Positions 7,297 through 14,709 of a DNA stretch of 24,505 bases are shown here, piece after piece. A program made the translations under genes and the position numbers. The notes under the pieces are model-generated. The model ran no database searches, was not told where the DNA came from, and saw only the letters and a list, made by a program, of their open reading frames with translations. The stretch comes from a virus: the IMG/VR virus record IMGVR_UViG_3300046751_000543, positions 1 to 24,505 of that record; one strand, written 5' to 3'. Within the stretch, counting starts at the first letter, position 1; each line of letters starts with the position of its first letter.

Positions 7297-8328
7297 ATGA
7301 GTCTTATGAATAAAATTAGAAAGAACACTACCTTCAAGGATGGGAGAGTTGATGTTTTATCAGAGTCAAAGTTTCTGAATCAAAAAGACATGACCTCAAC
7401 AAGTATCCCTGCAGTAAATATTGCATTGTCTGGATCGCCAGATGGTGGATTCACTTCAGGACTTACTATGATTGCCGGGCCAAGTAAACACTTTAAGACT
7501 GCATTTGGTCTTTTGATGATGAAATCTTATTTGGATAAAAATCCAGATGGCGTTGCATTGTTTTATGATTCGGAGTTTGGTACGCCGCAGGCATATTTCG
7601 ATACTTTCCAAATCGATACTAGTAGAGTTATTCATGTGCCTGTTACAAACCTAGAAGAATTAAAATTTGATATTATGTCACAACTATCAGACATTGAAGT
7701 TGGCGATAAGTTGTTTATCGTAATAGATTCTGTAGGAAATCTTGCATCGAAGAAAGAAGTTGACGATGCGGAATCTGGTAAGTCTGCAGCAGACATGACA
7801 CGAGCAAAACAATTCAAGTCTTTGTTTAGAATGGTAACACCACATCTATCAATGAAAGATATCCCTATGGTTGCGATTAACCATACATACGACTCACAGG
7901 GTATGTTCCCCACTAAAGTCGTTTCTGGGGGTACTGGCATGTACTACAGTGCAGATACTATATGGATCATTGGTAGACAACAAGAAAAAACTGGTACAGA
8001 AATCTCTGGATATAACTTTATCATCAATGTAGAAAAATCTCGATATGTACGAGAAAAATCTAAAATTCCTGTGTCGGTAAGACATGAAGGTGGTATGGAT
8101 ACTTGGAGTGGTCTACTTGATATGGCATTAGATGCTGGGTGTATAAGTCAATCTGGTGCGTGGTATCAATTAGTTGATTTGGAATCTGGAGAAGTACAGG
8201 ATAAAAAATATCGATCCAAAGAATTTACTGGAAAAGAGTTTTGGACACCTATTTTAGAAAGTAATCATTTTAAGAAATATTTGAAAGAAAGATATGTAGT
8301 AGGTAATAGTGCGATTATGGAGGAATAA
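7297..8328 (+). CDS. uvsX: UvsX recombinase (RecA-like)
   Basis: Forms filaments on single-stranded DNA and performs strand exchange for recombination-dependent replication and repair. Walker A is GPSKHFKTAFG (T4 UvsX has GPSKSFKSNFG), preceded by IPAVNIALSGSPDGGFTSGL, which aligns with the T4 N-terminal region. Walker B-like LFIVIDSVGNL and the following KSAADMTRAKQFKSLFRMV are also characteristic. Two adjacent ATG codons exist (7294 and 7297). I chose 7297 because AGGAG at 7286-7290 is then six bases away. That Shine-Dalgarno sequence overlaps the gp43 stop codon. The next gene starts directly after the stop codon. Confidence 0.96.
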   Translation: MSLMNKIRKNTTFKDGRVDVLSESKFLNQKDMTSTSIPAVNIALSGSPDGGFTSGLTMIAGPSKHFKTAFGLLMMKSYLDKNPDGVALFYDSEFGTPQAYFDTFQIDTSRVIHVPVTNLEELKFDIMSQLSDIEVGDKLFIVIDSVGNLASKKEVDDAESGKSAADMTRAKQFKSLFRMVTPHLSMKDIPMVAINHTYDSQGMFPTKVVSGGTGMYYSADTIWIIGRQQEKTGTEISGYNFIINVEKSRYVREKSKIPVSVRHEGGMDTWSGLLDMALDAGCISQSGAWYQLVDLESGEVQDKKYRSKEFTGKEFWTPILESNHFKKYLKERYVVGNSAIMEE

Positions 8329-8652
8329 ATGGCACTATTTGCATCGAAGTATGTATATAAGCAAAGACTAGATATTTGTAAAGGGTGCGATCAATTTCAA
8401 AAGATGGCACTACTTTGCAAATCGTGTGGTTGTTTTATGCCTGCCAAGGCAAAGATTGCGAATATAAGGTGTCCAGAAGATAAGTGGGTAGAAGTTTATG
8501 GTACTGAAGAAAAAGAACCAGAGACAGTAACCCTCTTAAAATCTGTACAAACAGAAACATATCAAGAAAAAACAAGTAGACTTATGAATACTGCAAAAAA
8601 TCTTAGGATAGAGGCAGATAAATTAGAGAAAGAGGCGAAAGGAATATTATGA
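8329..8652 (+). CDS. Small Cys-rich, probably zinc-binding protein
   Basis: A 107-residue protein with Cys17-x-x-Cys20 and Cys30-x-x-Cys33-x-Cys35, plus Cys48, spaced like a zinc ribbon or zinc knuckle (ICKGCDQF...LCKSCGCFMP...RCPEDKW). The C-terminal third is predicted to be a charged helix (RLMNTAKNLRIEADKLEKEA) able to form a coiled coil. The gene begins immediately after the uvsX stop codon and overlaps the next gene by four bases. Its place between uvsX and gp41 suggests a role in replication or recombination; this is inference from position. In T4 the gene between uvsX and 41 is gene 40, to which I see no resemblance. Confidence 0.78.
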   Translation: MALFASKYVYKQRLDICKGCDQFQKMALLCKSCGCFMPAKAKIANIRCPEDKWVEVYGTEEKEPETVTLLKSVQTETYQEKTSRLMNTAKNLRIEADKLEKEAKGIL

Positions 8653-8960
8653 CCGACACTGTTACTGAACAAACTTTTACCATGATGCAAACCGAAAATG
8701 AAGAAGATGGGTATGCAATCAAAATTAATGAAGGCCAATTTCTTAATGTGATTTATACAATTGGTTCTGTAAAGATCCATGAAGAAGGTGATGAGGCAAG
8801 ATTAGAGTTTGATTTTACTCCAATAAAGGGTAACATTATGTGGCCAGTAGAAAAGTTATATGAAAACGAAAAATTACAAGAACTTGCTGGACAAATCCTA
8901 AAATATATGTTAGAAGTATCAGTCAATGATGCACTTAACAATGTAAACACGCAGGCCTAA
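8649..8960 (+). CDS. Small acidic conserved phage protein of unknown function
   Basis: A 103-residue acidic protein with no recognised motif. It holds an aromatic/acidic core (QFLNVIYTIGSVKIHEEGD, then ARLEFDFTPIKGN) and a predicted C-terminal helix (LAGQILKYMLEVSVNDALNN). The start overlaps the previous stop codon (ATGA) and the stop codon directly abuts the helicase start. It is presumably made with the replisome proteins. Possible roles such as a helicase accessory factor are guesses from position only. Confidence 0.75.
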   Translation: MTDTVTEQTFTMMQTENEEDGYAIKINEGQFLNVIYTIGSVKIHEEGDEARLEFDFTPIKGNIMWPVEKLYENEKLQELAGQILKYMLEVSVNDALNNVNTQA

Positions 8961-10340
8961 ATGGAAATTACAGAACTTATAATTTTAAAGAATTTGATTC
9001 ACAATGATGAGTATTGTCGCAAGGCAATGCCTTTCATACAGAATGAGTATTTCGTAGATGAAAAAAACAAGGTTATATTTAATGCAATATATGACCATGT
9101 AGACAAATATAATACTGCACCATCTACAACAACTTTGACTGTAACACTAGATGAAATGCAAGTCAGTGATATGGTACATAAAGAGTGTACTGAAACTATT
9201 TCTGTTATGAACCAATTAGAAGATGTTAGTTCTGATTGGTTGGTAGATACAACAGAGAAATGGTGCAAAGACCGAGCGTTATATCTTGCTATCATGGAAT
9301 CAATTCAAATTATTGATGGAAATGACAAGACACAAGATAAAGGTTCATTACCTAAAATTTTATCTGATGCACTTGCAGTTTCTTTTGATAATAATATCGG
9401 ACACGATTTTATAGAAGATTTTGAATCTAGATTTGAATTCTATCAAAGAGTGGAAGAAAGAATTCCTTTTCATTTGGATATGTTGAACAAAATCACCAAA
9501 GGTGGTTTGGTTAACAAATCTCTTAATATTGCACTTGCTGGTACTGGTGTCGGTAAATCTTTGTTTATGTGTGATGTCGCAGCAAACCATTTGATGATGG
9601 GTAAGAATGTTTTGTATATTACTTTGGAGATGTCCGAAGAAAAAATTGCAGAACGTATTGATGCAAACCTTTTAAATGTACCTATATCTCAAGTTGAGAG
9701 TATGCCGAAAGACTTGTTTGAAAAAAAGATTGAAAAATTAAGACAAAAAACAACTGGAAAACTTATTGTAAAAGAGTATCCAACTGCTTCTGCAAATGCA
9801 AATCATTTCAGACATTTAATACAAGAACTTGCACTCAAAAAGAATTTTGTGCCAGATATTATATACATTGATTATCTCAACATATGTACGTCATCTCGCA
9901 TTAAACAGGGTGGTAGTGTTAATTCATACACATATATTAAATCTATTGCAGAAGAAATACGTGGACTTGCAGTAGAGAATAATTTGCCTATCGTTAGTGC
10001 AACACAAACTACACGTAGTGGATATACCAACTCTGATGTTGGACTAGAAGATACGTCAGAGTCATTCGGTTTGCCTGCAACTGCAGATTTGATGTTTGCT
10101 TTAATTAGTACAGAAGAATTACAGGAATTAGATCAGATACTTGTAAAACAGTTGAAAAATCGATATAATGATCCAAATGTAAATAAAAGATTTGTAGTTG
10201 GTATCGATAGACCTAAAATGAGACTATACGATGCAGAAGATGCAGCCCAAGATGAATTGATTACAGAACAACAAGATAGTACATTTAAATCAAACTTTGG
10301 ACAAAGAAAGAAATTAGGAAGTGTAGAGATAAAAATATGA
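8961..10340 (+). CDS. 41: Replicative DNA helicase gp41 (DnaB-like)
   Basis: Hexameric 5'-3' helicase that unwinds DNA ahead of the fork and works with a primase. Walker A is AGTGVGKS at residues 193-200, followed by the DnaB-family motifs NVLYITLEMSEEKIAERIDA (H1a/H2 region), Walker B-like DIIYIDYLNI, and IVSATQTTRSGY (H3, with the conserved Gln). The N-terminal helical domain covers about residues 1-150. Length 459 is close to T4 gp41 (475). The ATG directly follows the preceding stop codon without a gap. The matching primase gp61 is not in the window. The stop codon overlaps the start of the oxygenase gene (ATGA). Confidence 0.96.
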   Translation: MEITELIILKNLIHNDEYCRKAMPFIQNEYFVDEKNKVIFNAIYDHVDKYNTAPSTTTLTVTLDEMQVSDMVHKECTETISVMNQLEDVSSDWLVDTTEKWCKDRALYLAIMESIQIIDGNDKTQDKGSLPKILSDALAVSFDNNIGHDFIEDFESRFEFYQRVEERIPFHLDMLNKITKGGLVNKSLNIALAGTGVGKSLFMCDVAANHLMMGKNVLYITLEMSEEKIAERIDANLLNVPISQVESMPKDLFEKKIEKLRQKTTGKLIVKEYPTASANANHFRHLIQELALKKNFVPDIIYIDYLNICTSSRIKQGGSVNSYTYIKSIAEEIRGLAVENNLPIVSATQTTRSGYTNSDVGLEDTSESFGLPATADLMFALISTEELQELDQILVKQLKNRYNDPNVNKRFVVGIDRPKMRLYDAEDAAQDELITEQQDSTFKSNFGQRKKLGSVEIKI

Positions 10341-10978
10341 GTGAAGAATTTACAGAAGAACAGACAGTTTTAGAAACTGAAGATACATTCGAAATGGTAC
10401 AACCAAGTGGTGCAAAGTCATTTATTTGTATGTATGATAATGCATTAGAAGATGATATGTGCGACAAGTTGGTTGAACTTTTTGATAAATCAGAAGAATA
10501 TCATAAAGTAACAGAAACTGAAGGGTTTCGTAAGTTTACTGAATTAAATATATTCAATAGTGAACTTTTGGAAAAAGAACCAGAGTTTAATAGACTCGGA
10601 TTTAGAATGTTGGAAAAGGTGCAAGAATATACCGAATCATATCGTAGATTTTGGAATATTGAACATTTTCCAACCCAGGCATCTAATGAAGAAATTAGAA
10701 TGAAAAAGTACACTGCAAATGCGGAGACAGAAGAACATTTTGGTTATCATTCTGATGTTGGAGATTATGCCTCCGCAAAGAGATTTTTGGTAGTTATGTT
10801 TTACCTTAATGACGTTGAAGAAGGTGGCCAGACTATTTTTCCAGAATATCAACTTGCCGCAAAACCAACAAAGGGTAGTCTTATGGTGTTTCCACCATTC
10901 TGGACTCATCCTCATCTTGCAGAAGCACCTAAAAGTAACGACAAATATATCATTAGTACGTATTTGCACTATCTATAG
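10337..10978 (+). CDS. 2-oxoglutarate/Fe(II)-dependent oxygenase (prolyl 4-hydroxylase-like)
   Basis: Member of the double-stranded beta-helix oxygenases that use Fe(II), O2 and 2-oxoglutarate to hydroxylate a substrate. The iron triad is visible: His138-x-Asp140 in FGYHSDVGDY and a distal His191 in PPFWTHPHLAEAP. Lys203 in NDKYIISTYLHYL is placed to bind the 2-oxoglutarate carboxylate (often Arg or Lys). FYLNDVEEGGQTIFPE matches the typical prolyl-hydroxylase loop (YLNDV..GG.T.FP). The first 25 residues are acidic. Such enzymes are common in marine phages, but their substrates are mostly unknown; a protein or a modified base are both possible. Translation is likely coupled to gp41. Confidence 0.88.
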   Translation: MSEEFTEEQTVLETEDTFEMVQPSGAKSFICMYDNALEDDMCDKLVELFDKSEEYHKVTETEGFRKFTELNIFNSELLEKEPEFNRLGFRMLEKVQEYTESYRRFWNIEHFPTQASNEEIRMKKYTANAETEEHFGYHSDVGDYASAKRFLVVMFYLNDVEEGGQTIFPEYQLAAKPTKGSLMVFPPFWTHPHLAEAPKSNDKYIISTYLHYL

Positions 10979-10995
10979 TATACTTTTTTACTTGA

Positions 10996-11047
10996 CAATC
11001 CTTGCCTAATAGTTTTTAATAAATATGAACTAACAGAGCAAGGATTG
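10996..11047 (+). promoter_or_regulatory. Inverted repeat covering the RBS of the next gene
   Basis: CAATCCTTGC at 10996-11005 and GCAAGGATTG at 11038-11047 are perfect 10-base complements with a 32-base loop. The 3' arm contains AAGGA, the probable ribosome binding site of the gene starting at 11054. The loop holds a late-promoter-like octamer. The 5' arm overlaps a TTGACA hexamer at 10992-10997 that lacks a good -10. In read-through RNA the arms could pair and hide the ribosome binding site. Confidence 0.65.
11018..11025 (+). promoter_or_regulatory. Late-promoter-like octamer AATAAATA
   Basis: AATAAATA differs from the T4 late consensus TATAAATA at one position and lies 28 bases before the ATG at 11054. 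This is the same distance range as the other octamers in the window. A start about six bases downstream (near 11031) would give an mRNA lacking the 5' arm of the inverted repeat. Confidence 0.45.
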
Positions 11048-11053
11048 ATTCTA

Positions 11054-12457
11054 ATGGCATATAATCTAAGATTAAATGACGCAAAAGACACTAAACTAGT
11101 TCCCGCAACACGCCCTAGGCGAAAAGATATAGTTGGAATACAACAGTATATCAACGAAACATATAGAAGTCCAATTATCTTAGATCCTAAAGGTAATTAT
11201 ACTACTATTAAAATTCCTAGAAGTGTTTCTAAGAATATCACTATCCCAAATCTCAAACGTGCATTAACAAAAGCTGGTTGTAACATCAGTCAATTAAATA
11301 TTACATTTGGTGATGGTTCTGGTAAAACCAAAGGTGGCATGGATGCATCTGAAACCAAGTTTCAAGAAAATGCCACACTAGAGTTTTGCAAACAAATGAT
11401 TGAAAAAAATAAAAAACCTACATTTAATACAATTAAAAATATCTACAAAAAAGTGGATGATGATTGGATGGAAAGTTTTGAGGCAACCGCTCAGGCATTA
11501 AAAGACTATGTGAAACGAGGTGGATATGAATATAGTAGAGATACAGGAGTCATGCCAGTAATTGAAAAACTCGCATCACAATATTGTGGAGTTACTAAAA
11601 AAGATGCTTGGAACCCAATGGATATTGTTATTATTCGTAGTTCTAAGAAATTTAAAATTATGAAGGAGTTGAATGAAGTGAGAAAATTTAATGATAAAGA
11701 TGCCGCACTAGATTACTTAAATTCTAAAATGAGATATTATGCCCATGATAAAGATTTGTTGGGAATCTCTTTAAAGAAAGTAAACCCTAAGAAAAGAATT
11801 AAAACTGAATGGAGTGACCCTAAAATAATCAGACAACAAGAATCTCCAAACATCAAAATTATTCAGAGTGGGATAAATTTTGATTGGACACTTCAAAGTA
11901 ATGGAGAATTCAAAACTGGAGAACTTTCCTTTCAATTGGATATTAATGGAAACTTAGTTACGATGCAGAAAAGATCCTTTTCTGGTGGAGTGCGAGAGAA
12001 AAACCAAATAGACATGACTGCAAAGGGTGCATCTGCAAAATTGGGTAAAGTATCTGGACCTCTTGCTGTAGACCCTTTCTTAAAACTATACTCTATGTCA
12101 CGGTTTGATATGAAAAATATGCCAAGAATGGGATCATTCACTCAAAATGAAATTGATTATTGGGTACACTTATATAAAAAGGTTTACTTGAAGAAAATTG
12201 ATAGACAGAATATCAATTTTGGACCTGCAAAAAATCCGACTATATTTAAAAACACTTTAACAGCCGCAATTGAATTGGAACAAGATATCGCAAGAACTGC
12301 ATCACAACTAAGTTCGAAATTACAGTCTCTTTATTTCTTAAATTTGTTGGTACAAATTGACGAAAAGGGTGGTATTAAAGATTTCTTTGAAGTGATGTAT
12401 TATGGTGCAAAAAAACAATATGAAAGTGCCGGTGTGTTTTTGAAAATATCCGATTAA
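11054..12457 (+). CDS. Unknown 467-residue phage protein, possible PD-(D/E)XK nuclease-like core
   Basis: A basic, Lys/Asn-rich protein. I see a segment AWNPMDIVII (Asp190) followed about 50 residues later by LLGISLKKVNPKK (Ser239-Leu-Lys241). The spacing and form (D-I-hydrophobic ... G-I-S-L-K-K) recall PD-(D/E)XK-type nucleases with a variant second motif, but there is no proof of catalysis. Later segments include QLDINGNLVTMQKRSFSGG and a helical C-terminus (AAIELEQDIARTASQLSSKL). ATG 11054 is chosen because AAGGA lies about eight bases upstream; an in-frame TTG at 11045 lies inside that site. It comes after the oxygenase and before the capsid-targeted block, and probably belongs to the late class. 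Alternatives include a virion structural protein. Confidence 0.72.
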   Translation: MAYNLRLNDAKDTKLVPATRPRRKDIVGIQQYINETYRSPIILDPKGNYTTIKIPRSVSKNITIPNLKRALTKAGCNISQLNITFGDGSGKTKGGMDASETKFQENATLEFCKQMIEKNKKPTFNTIKNIYKKVDDDWMESFEATAQALKDYVKRGGYEYSRDTGVMPVIEKLASQYCGVTKKDAWNPMDIVIIRSSKKFKIMKELNEVRKFNDKDAALDYLNSKMRYYAHDKDLLGISLKKVNPKKRIKTEWSDPKIIRQQESPNIKIIQSGINFDWTLQSNGEFKTGELSFQLDINGNLVTMQKRSFSGGVREKNQIDMTAKGASAKLGKVSGPLAVDPFLKLYSMSRFDMKNMPRMGSFTQNEIDYWVHLYKKVYLKKIDRQNINFGPAKNPTIFKNTLTAAIELEQDIARTASQLSSKLQSLYFLNLLVQIDEKGGIKDFFEVMYYGAKKQYESAGVFLKISD

Positions 12458-12464
12458 AAAAATA

Positions 12465-12472
12465 CATAAATA
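12465..12472 (+). promoter_or_regulatory. Late-promoter-like octamer CATAAATA
   Basis: CATAAATA, one base from the T4 late consensus, lies in the 40-base gap before the ligase-like gene and 25 bases before its ATG. This matches the spacing at the exact octamers at 18259 and 21000. Confidence 0.5.
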
Positions 12473-12497
12473 ATAGTTTAACAACAGGAAAAGTAGG

Positions 12498-13751
12498 ATG
12501 ATGGAATCCTTTAATGAATTTTTGACAGAAGATAAGGGTGGTAAGAACCTGCATCTCGAACATATTGAAGATGAAATCATCAATTATGGAATTAGTGGTG
12601 GTAGGGCTTCAATAAATTTCTTACGTTCGTTGAGAGATATGTTATCTGGTTCTTCTACCAAACAAGTTAATATGACTGTTAAGTGGGATGGTGCTCCAGC
12701 AATCTTTGCTGGAGTTGACCCATCTGATGGAAAATTCTTTGTTGCAAAGAAAGGAGTATTTAATATAACTCCAAAACTTTACAAAACTAAAGAGGAAATA
12801 GATAATGATCTCTCAGGCAACCTTAATTCAAAATTTAAAGTCGCGTTGGAAGAACTTTCGAAATTGGGTATCACTAATGTTTTACAAGGTGATCTTATGT
12901 ATACCGATGATGTAGAAACTAAAACTATAGATGGGATTAATTACTACACATTTCAACCGAATACAATTGTATATGCAGTACCAGTAGCTTCTGAATTGGG
13001 CAAAACCATCAAAAAGTCAAAATTGGGAATTGTTTGGCATACTACATATACAGGTAATGAGTTACAGGGTATGACTGCATCCTTTGGTGCTGATATTAGT
13101 AAGTTAAGAAAACCATCTACTGTGTGGATGGACGATGCTACATACAAAGATGTTTCTGGAAGTGCAAAATTTACTAAAAAAGAAACTTCTGAAATTACTA
13201 AAATACTATCATCTACTGGAAAAAGGTTTCAAAAAATTAAAACCTCAGATTTTAATAAATTTCAAAAGATGCAAATAGATGTAATGAAGGGAACATTATC
13301 TGGCGCATCATTTAAAACATATTTAAACTCTTTTATTAGAAAAGGTGAGTCATTTGACTCGACGAAGGCAAAAAGATTTGACTATCCTATGTACGTAAAG
13401 AAATATTTTGATGAAAAAATTATAGTCAAATTGAAAACTGAAAAGTCTCGAACTGCTAAGGCAGAATTGAGAGACCAATTAGTTAAAGATTTAATAAAGT
13501 ATAATTCTATGATAATTCAACTAATAGAATTTATGTCTGGAATTGTAAACGCAAAAATGATTATTGTCAAAAAACTTGACAAAGTACAACAATTAACAAA
13601 AACTTTCATTCGTACATCGAATGGATATAAAGTAACAAATGCAGAAGGTTACGTTGCTATTGATAATAATGGTAAATCTGCAGTAAAATTAGTGGATAGA
13701 TTAGAATTCAGTTATAATAATTTCACAGCAGCTAAGGCATGGGATAAATAA
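12498..13751 (+). CDS. Ligase/nucleotidyltransferase-like protein with capsid-targeting-like N-terminus
   Basis: A 417-residue protein. VKWDGAPAIFAG (Lys62-x-Asp64-Gly65) looks like motif I of the covalent nucleotidyltransferase superfamily (ATP-dependent DNA/RNA ligases, capping enzymes). It is followed by FFVAKKGVF (similar to the conserved basic motif after the lysine), VLQGDLMYT (similar to motif III, G-E/D-L) and NTIVYAVP (motif IV-like). Lys-rich IKKSKLGIVWHTTY could be motif V. Homologues exist in other T4-like marine phages as unnamed proteins. The N-terminus MMESFNEFLTE fits the T4 capsid targeting sequence with a cut after L-T-E. AGGA at 12486-12489 supports ATG 12498; ATG 12501 would give the ten-residue form exactly. 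The late-type octamer upstream suggests late expression. Ligase activity is inferred, not shown. Confidence 0.7.
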   Translation: MMESFNEFLTEDKGGKNLHLEHIEDEIINYGISGGRASINFLRSLRDMLSGSSTKQVNMTVKWDGAPAIFAGVDPSDGKFFVAKKGVFNITPKLYKTKEEIDNDLSGNLNSKFKVALEELSKLGITNVLQGDLMYTDDVETKTIDGINYYTFQPNTIVYAVPVASELGKTIKKSKLGIVWHTTYTGNELQGMTASFGADISKLRKPSTVWMDDATYKDVSGSAKFTKKETSEITKILSSTGKRFQKIKTSDFNKFQKMQIDVMKGTLSGASFKTYLNSFIRKGESFDSTKAKRFDYPMYVKKYFDEKIIVKLKTEKSRTAKAELRDQLVKDLIKYNSMIIQLIEFMSGIVNAKMIIVKKLDKVQQLTKTFIRTSNGYKVTNAEGYVAIDNNGKSAVKLVDRLEFSYNNFTAAKAWDK

Positions 13752-14108
13752 ATGTTTACATATAGAGCAACAATATTAAGATGGGTTGACGGTGATACCG
13801 TTGATGTGGATATTGATCTAGGTTTTGGGGTATGGTTACGAAAACAACGTGTAAGGTTGTTTGGAATTAACACTCCAGAAAGTCGTACTAGAGATTTGGA
13901 AGAAAAGGAGCGTGGACTTGCTGCAAAAGAATTTGCAAAAAGTTGTGCGCCAGTTGGTACATCAGTTACTATTCAAACTACTAAGGGTAAAGAGACAGGA
14001 AAATACGGTCGTATCCTTGGTACTATAATGGTAAATGAAGATCAATCAGTAAATCAAATGTTAATTGAAAACGGACATGCAGTAGAGTACTTTGGAGGAA
14101 AAAGATGA
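13752..14108 (+). CDS. Staphylococcal nuclease-like (thermonuclease) protein
   Basis: A 118-residue OB-fold nuclease homologue. VDGDTVDVDIDLGF matches the calcium-binding D-G-D-T segment. RLFGINTPESR gives Arg35, Thr41 and Glu43 in staphylococcal nuclease order, and GKYGRILG gives Arg87. The residue equivalent to Asp40 is Asn40, so one calcium ligand is altered. There is no signal peptide, so it acts in the cell or in the virion rather than being secreted. It starts at the base after the ligase-like gene's stop codon and overlaps the next gene by four bases. Roles could be host DNA or RNA degradation or nucleotide salvage. Confidence 0.87.
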   Translation: MFTYRATILRWVDGDTVDVDIDLGFGVWLRKQRVRLFGINTPESRTRDLEEKERGLAAKEFAKSCAPVGTSVTIQTTKGKETGKYGRILGTIMVNEDQSVNQMLIENGHAVEYFGGKR

Positions 14109-14416
14109 CTAATCATATAAATGCATGGCAAAAGATGATTGAAAATCTAAATGACAGATTTGACCCATCTTCTGACATAGAAGAAGATTTTGTACAACCT
14201 TTAGTTGAAGATCATGAGGCAGATATGGCACTCACTGAGTTAAAATCTATTTCTGATAAGGCATTACAACTGGCAGAAGAAATTGAAAAGAAGAAAAATG
14301 CAATGGGTGGTGAATTAGAACTTGCAGCATGGTGTCAATCCAAAATCACCAAATGCAATGATTATATGAACAGTGTATATGATTACATGATGTATTCTGG
14401 TGATGAGAATAGTTAA
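14105..14416 (+). CDS. Small conserved phage protein of unknown function
   Basis: A 103-residue acidic protein, predicted helical. Its C-terminal segment ELAAWCQSKITKCNDYMNSV with the following YDYMM resembles a short motif (W-x-Q-S-K-I-T-x-A/C-x-D-Y-(I/M)) that I recall in many marine phage proteins, some of them virion-associated. Central helices (ALTELKSISDKALQLAEEIE) could form a coiled coil. It starts within the nuclease gene's stop codon (ATGA) and its stop codon overlaps the next ATG (TAATG). Probably part of the same late, capsid-linked gene string. Confidence 0.72.
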   Translation: MTNHINAWQKMIENLNDRFDPSSDIEEDFVQPLVEDHEADMALTELKSISDKALQLAEEIEKKKNAMGGELELAAWCQSKITKCNDYMNSVYDYMMYSGDENS

Positions 14417-14709
14417 TGAAATCTTTTGGTTATTTCATATCTGAGGGTGTTAAACTCAAACTCATTCGTGGCAAAGACATGGATGTTTTGAAGATGTGGA
14501 ATAAGGGTGATAAAAAGTGGGTTGAACTTAGGGGTAAGAGTGGATTTGAAACGAAGTATGATCCAAAAGACCCACTGCATAAGGCAATCACCGCACTTGG
14601 AAAGTCTGCAAGTATATCAGACTTTATGAATGGTGATGAAGTAAGTATTAATCCAAAACATGCAGATGGTAAAAAAGCACTAAAGATGATTAAAGGACTG
14701 ATGAAGTGA
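14416..14709 (+). CDS. Small protein with capsid-targeting-like N-terminus
   Basis: A 97-residue basic protein. Residues 1-10 are MKSFGYFISE, the same length and pattern as the T4 internal-protein targeting sequence MKTYQEFIAE, with a predicted prohead protease cut after I-S-E. The remainder (VKLKLIRGKDMDVLKMWNKG ... KALKMIKGLMK) is Lys-rich and compact, like T4 internal proteins IPI-IPIII, which are small, basic and injected with DNA. No enzyme motif is visible. It is coupled to both neighbours by overlapping start and stop codons. Confidence 0.75.
   Translation: MKSFGYFISEGVKLKLIRGKDMDVLKMWNKGDKKWVELRGKSGFETKYDPKDPLHKAITALGKSASISDFMNGDEVSINPKHADGKKALKMIKGLMK

Noticed and set aside
10992-11022. 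TTGACA with an AT-rich stretch downstream as a sigma70 promoter
   Set aside because: The best -10 at 17-18 bases is TTTAAT or TTAATA, a poor match, and the hexamer is better explained as overlapping the inverted repeat arm; kept only as a weak possibility.
13743-13750. GATAAATA just before the nuclease gene
   Set aside because: It ends one base before the start region (ATG 13752), so a transcript from it would begin inside the gene; it also encodes the last codons of the ligase-like protein.
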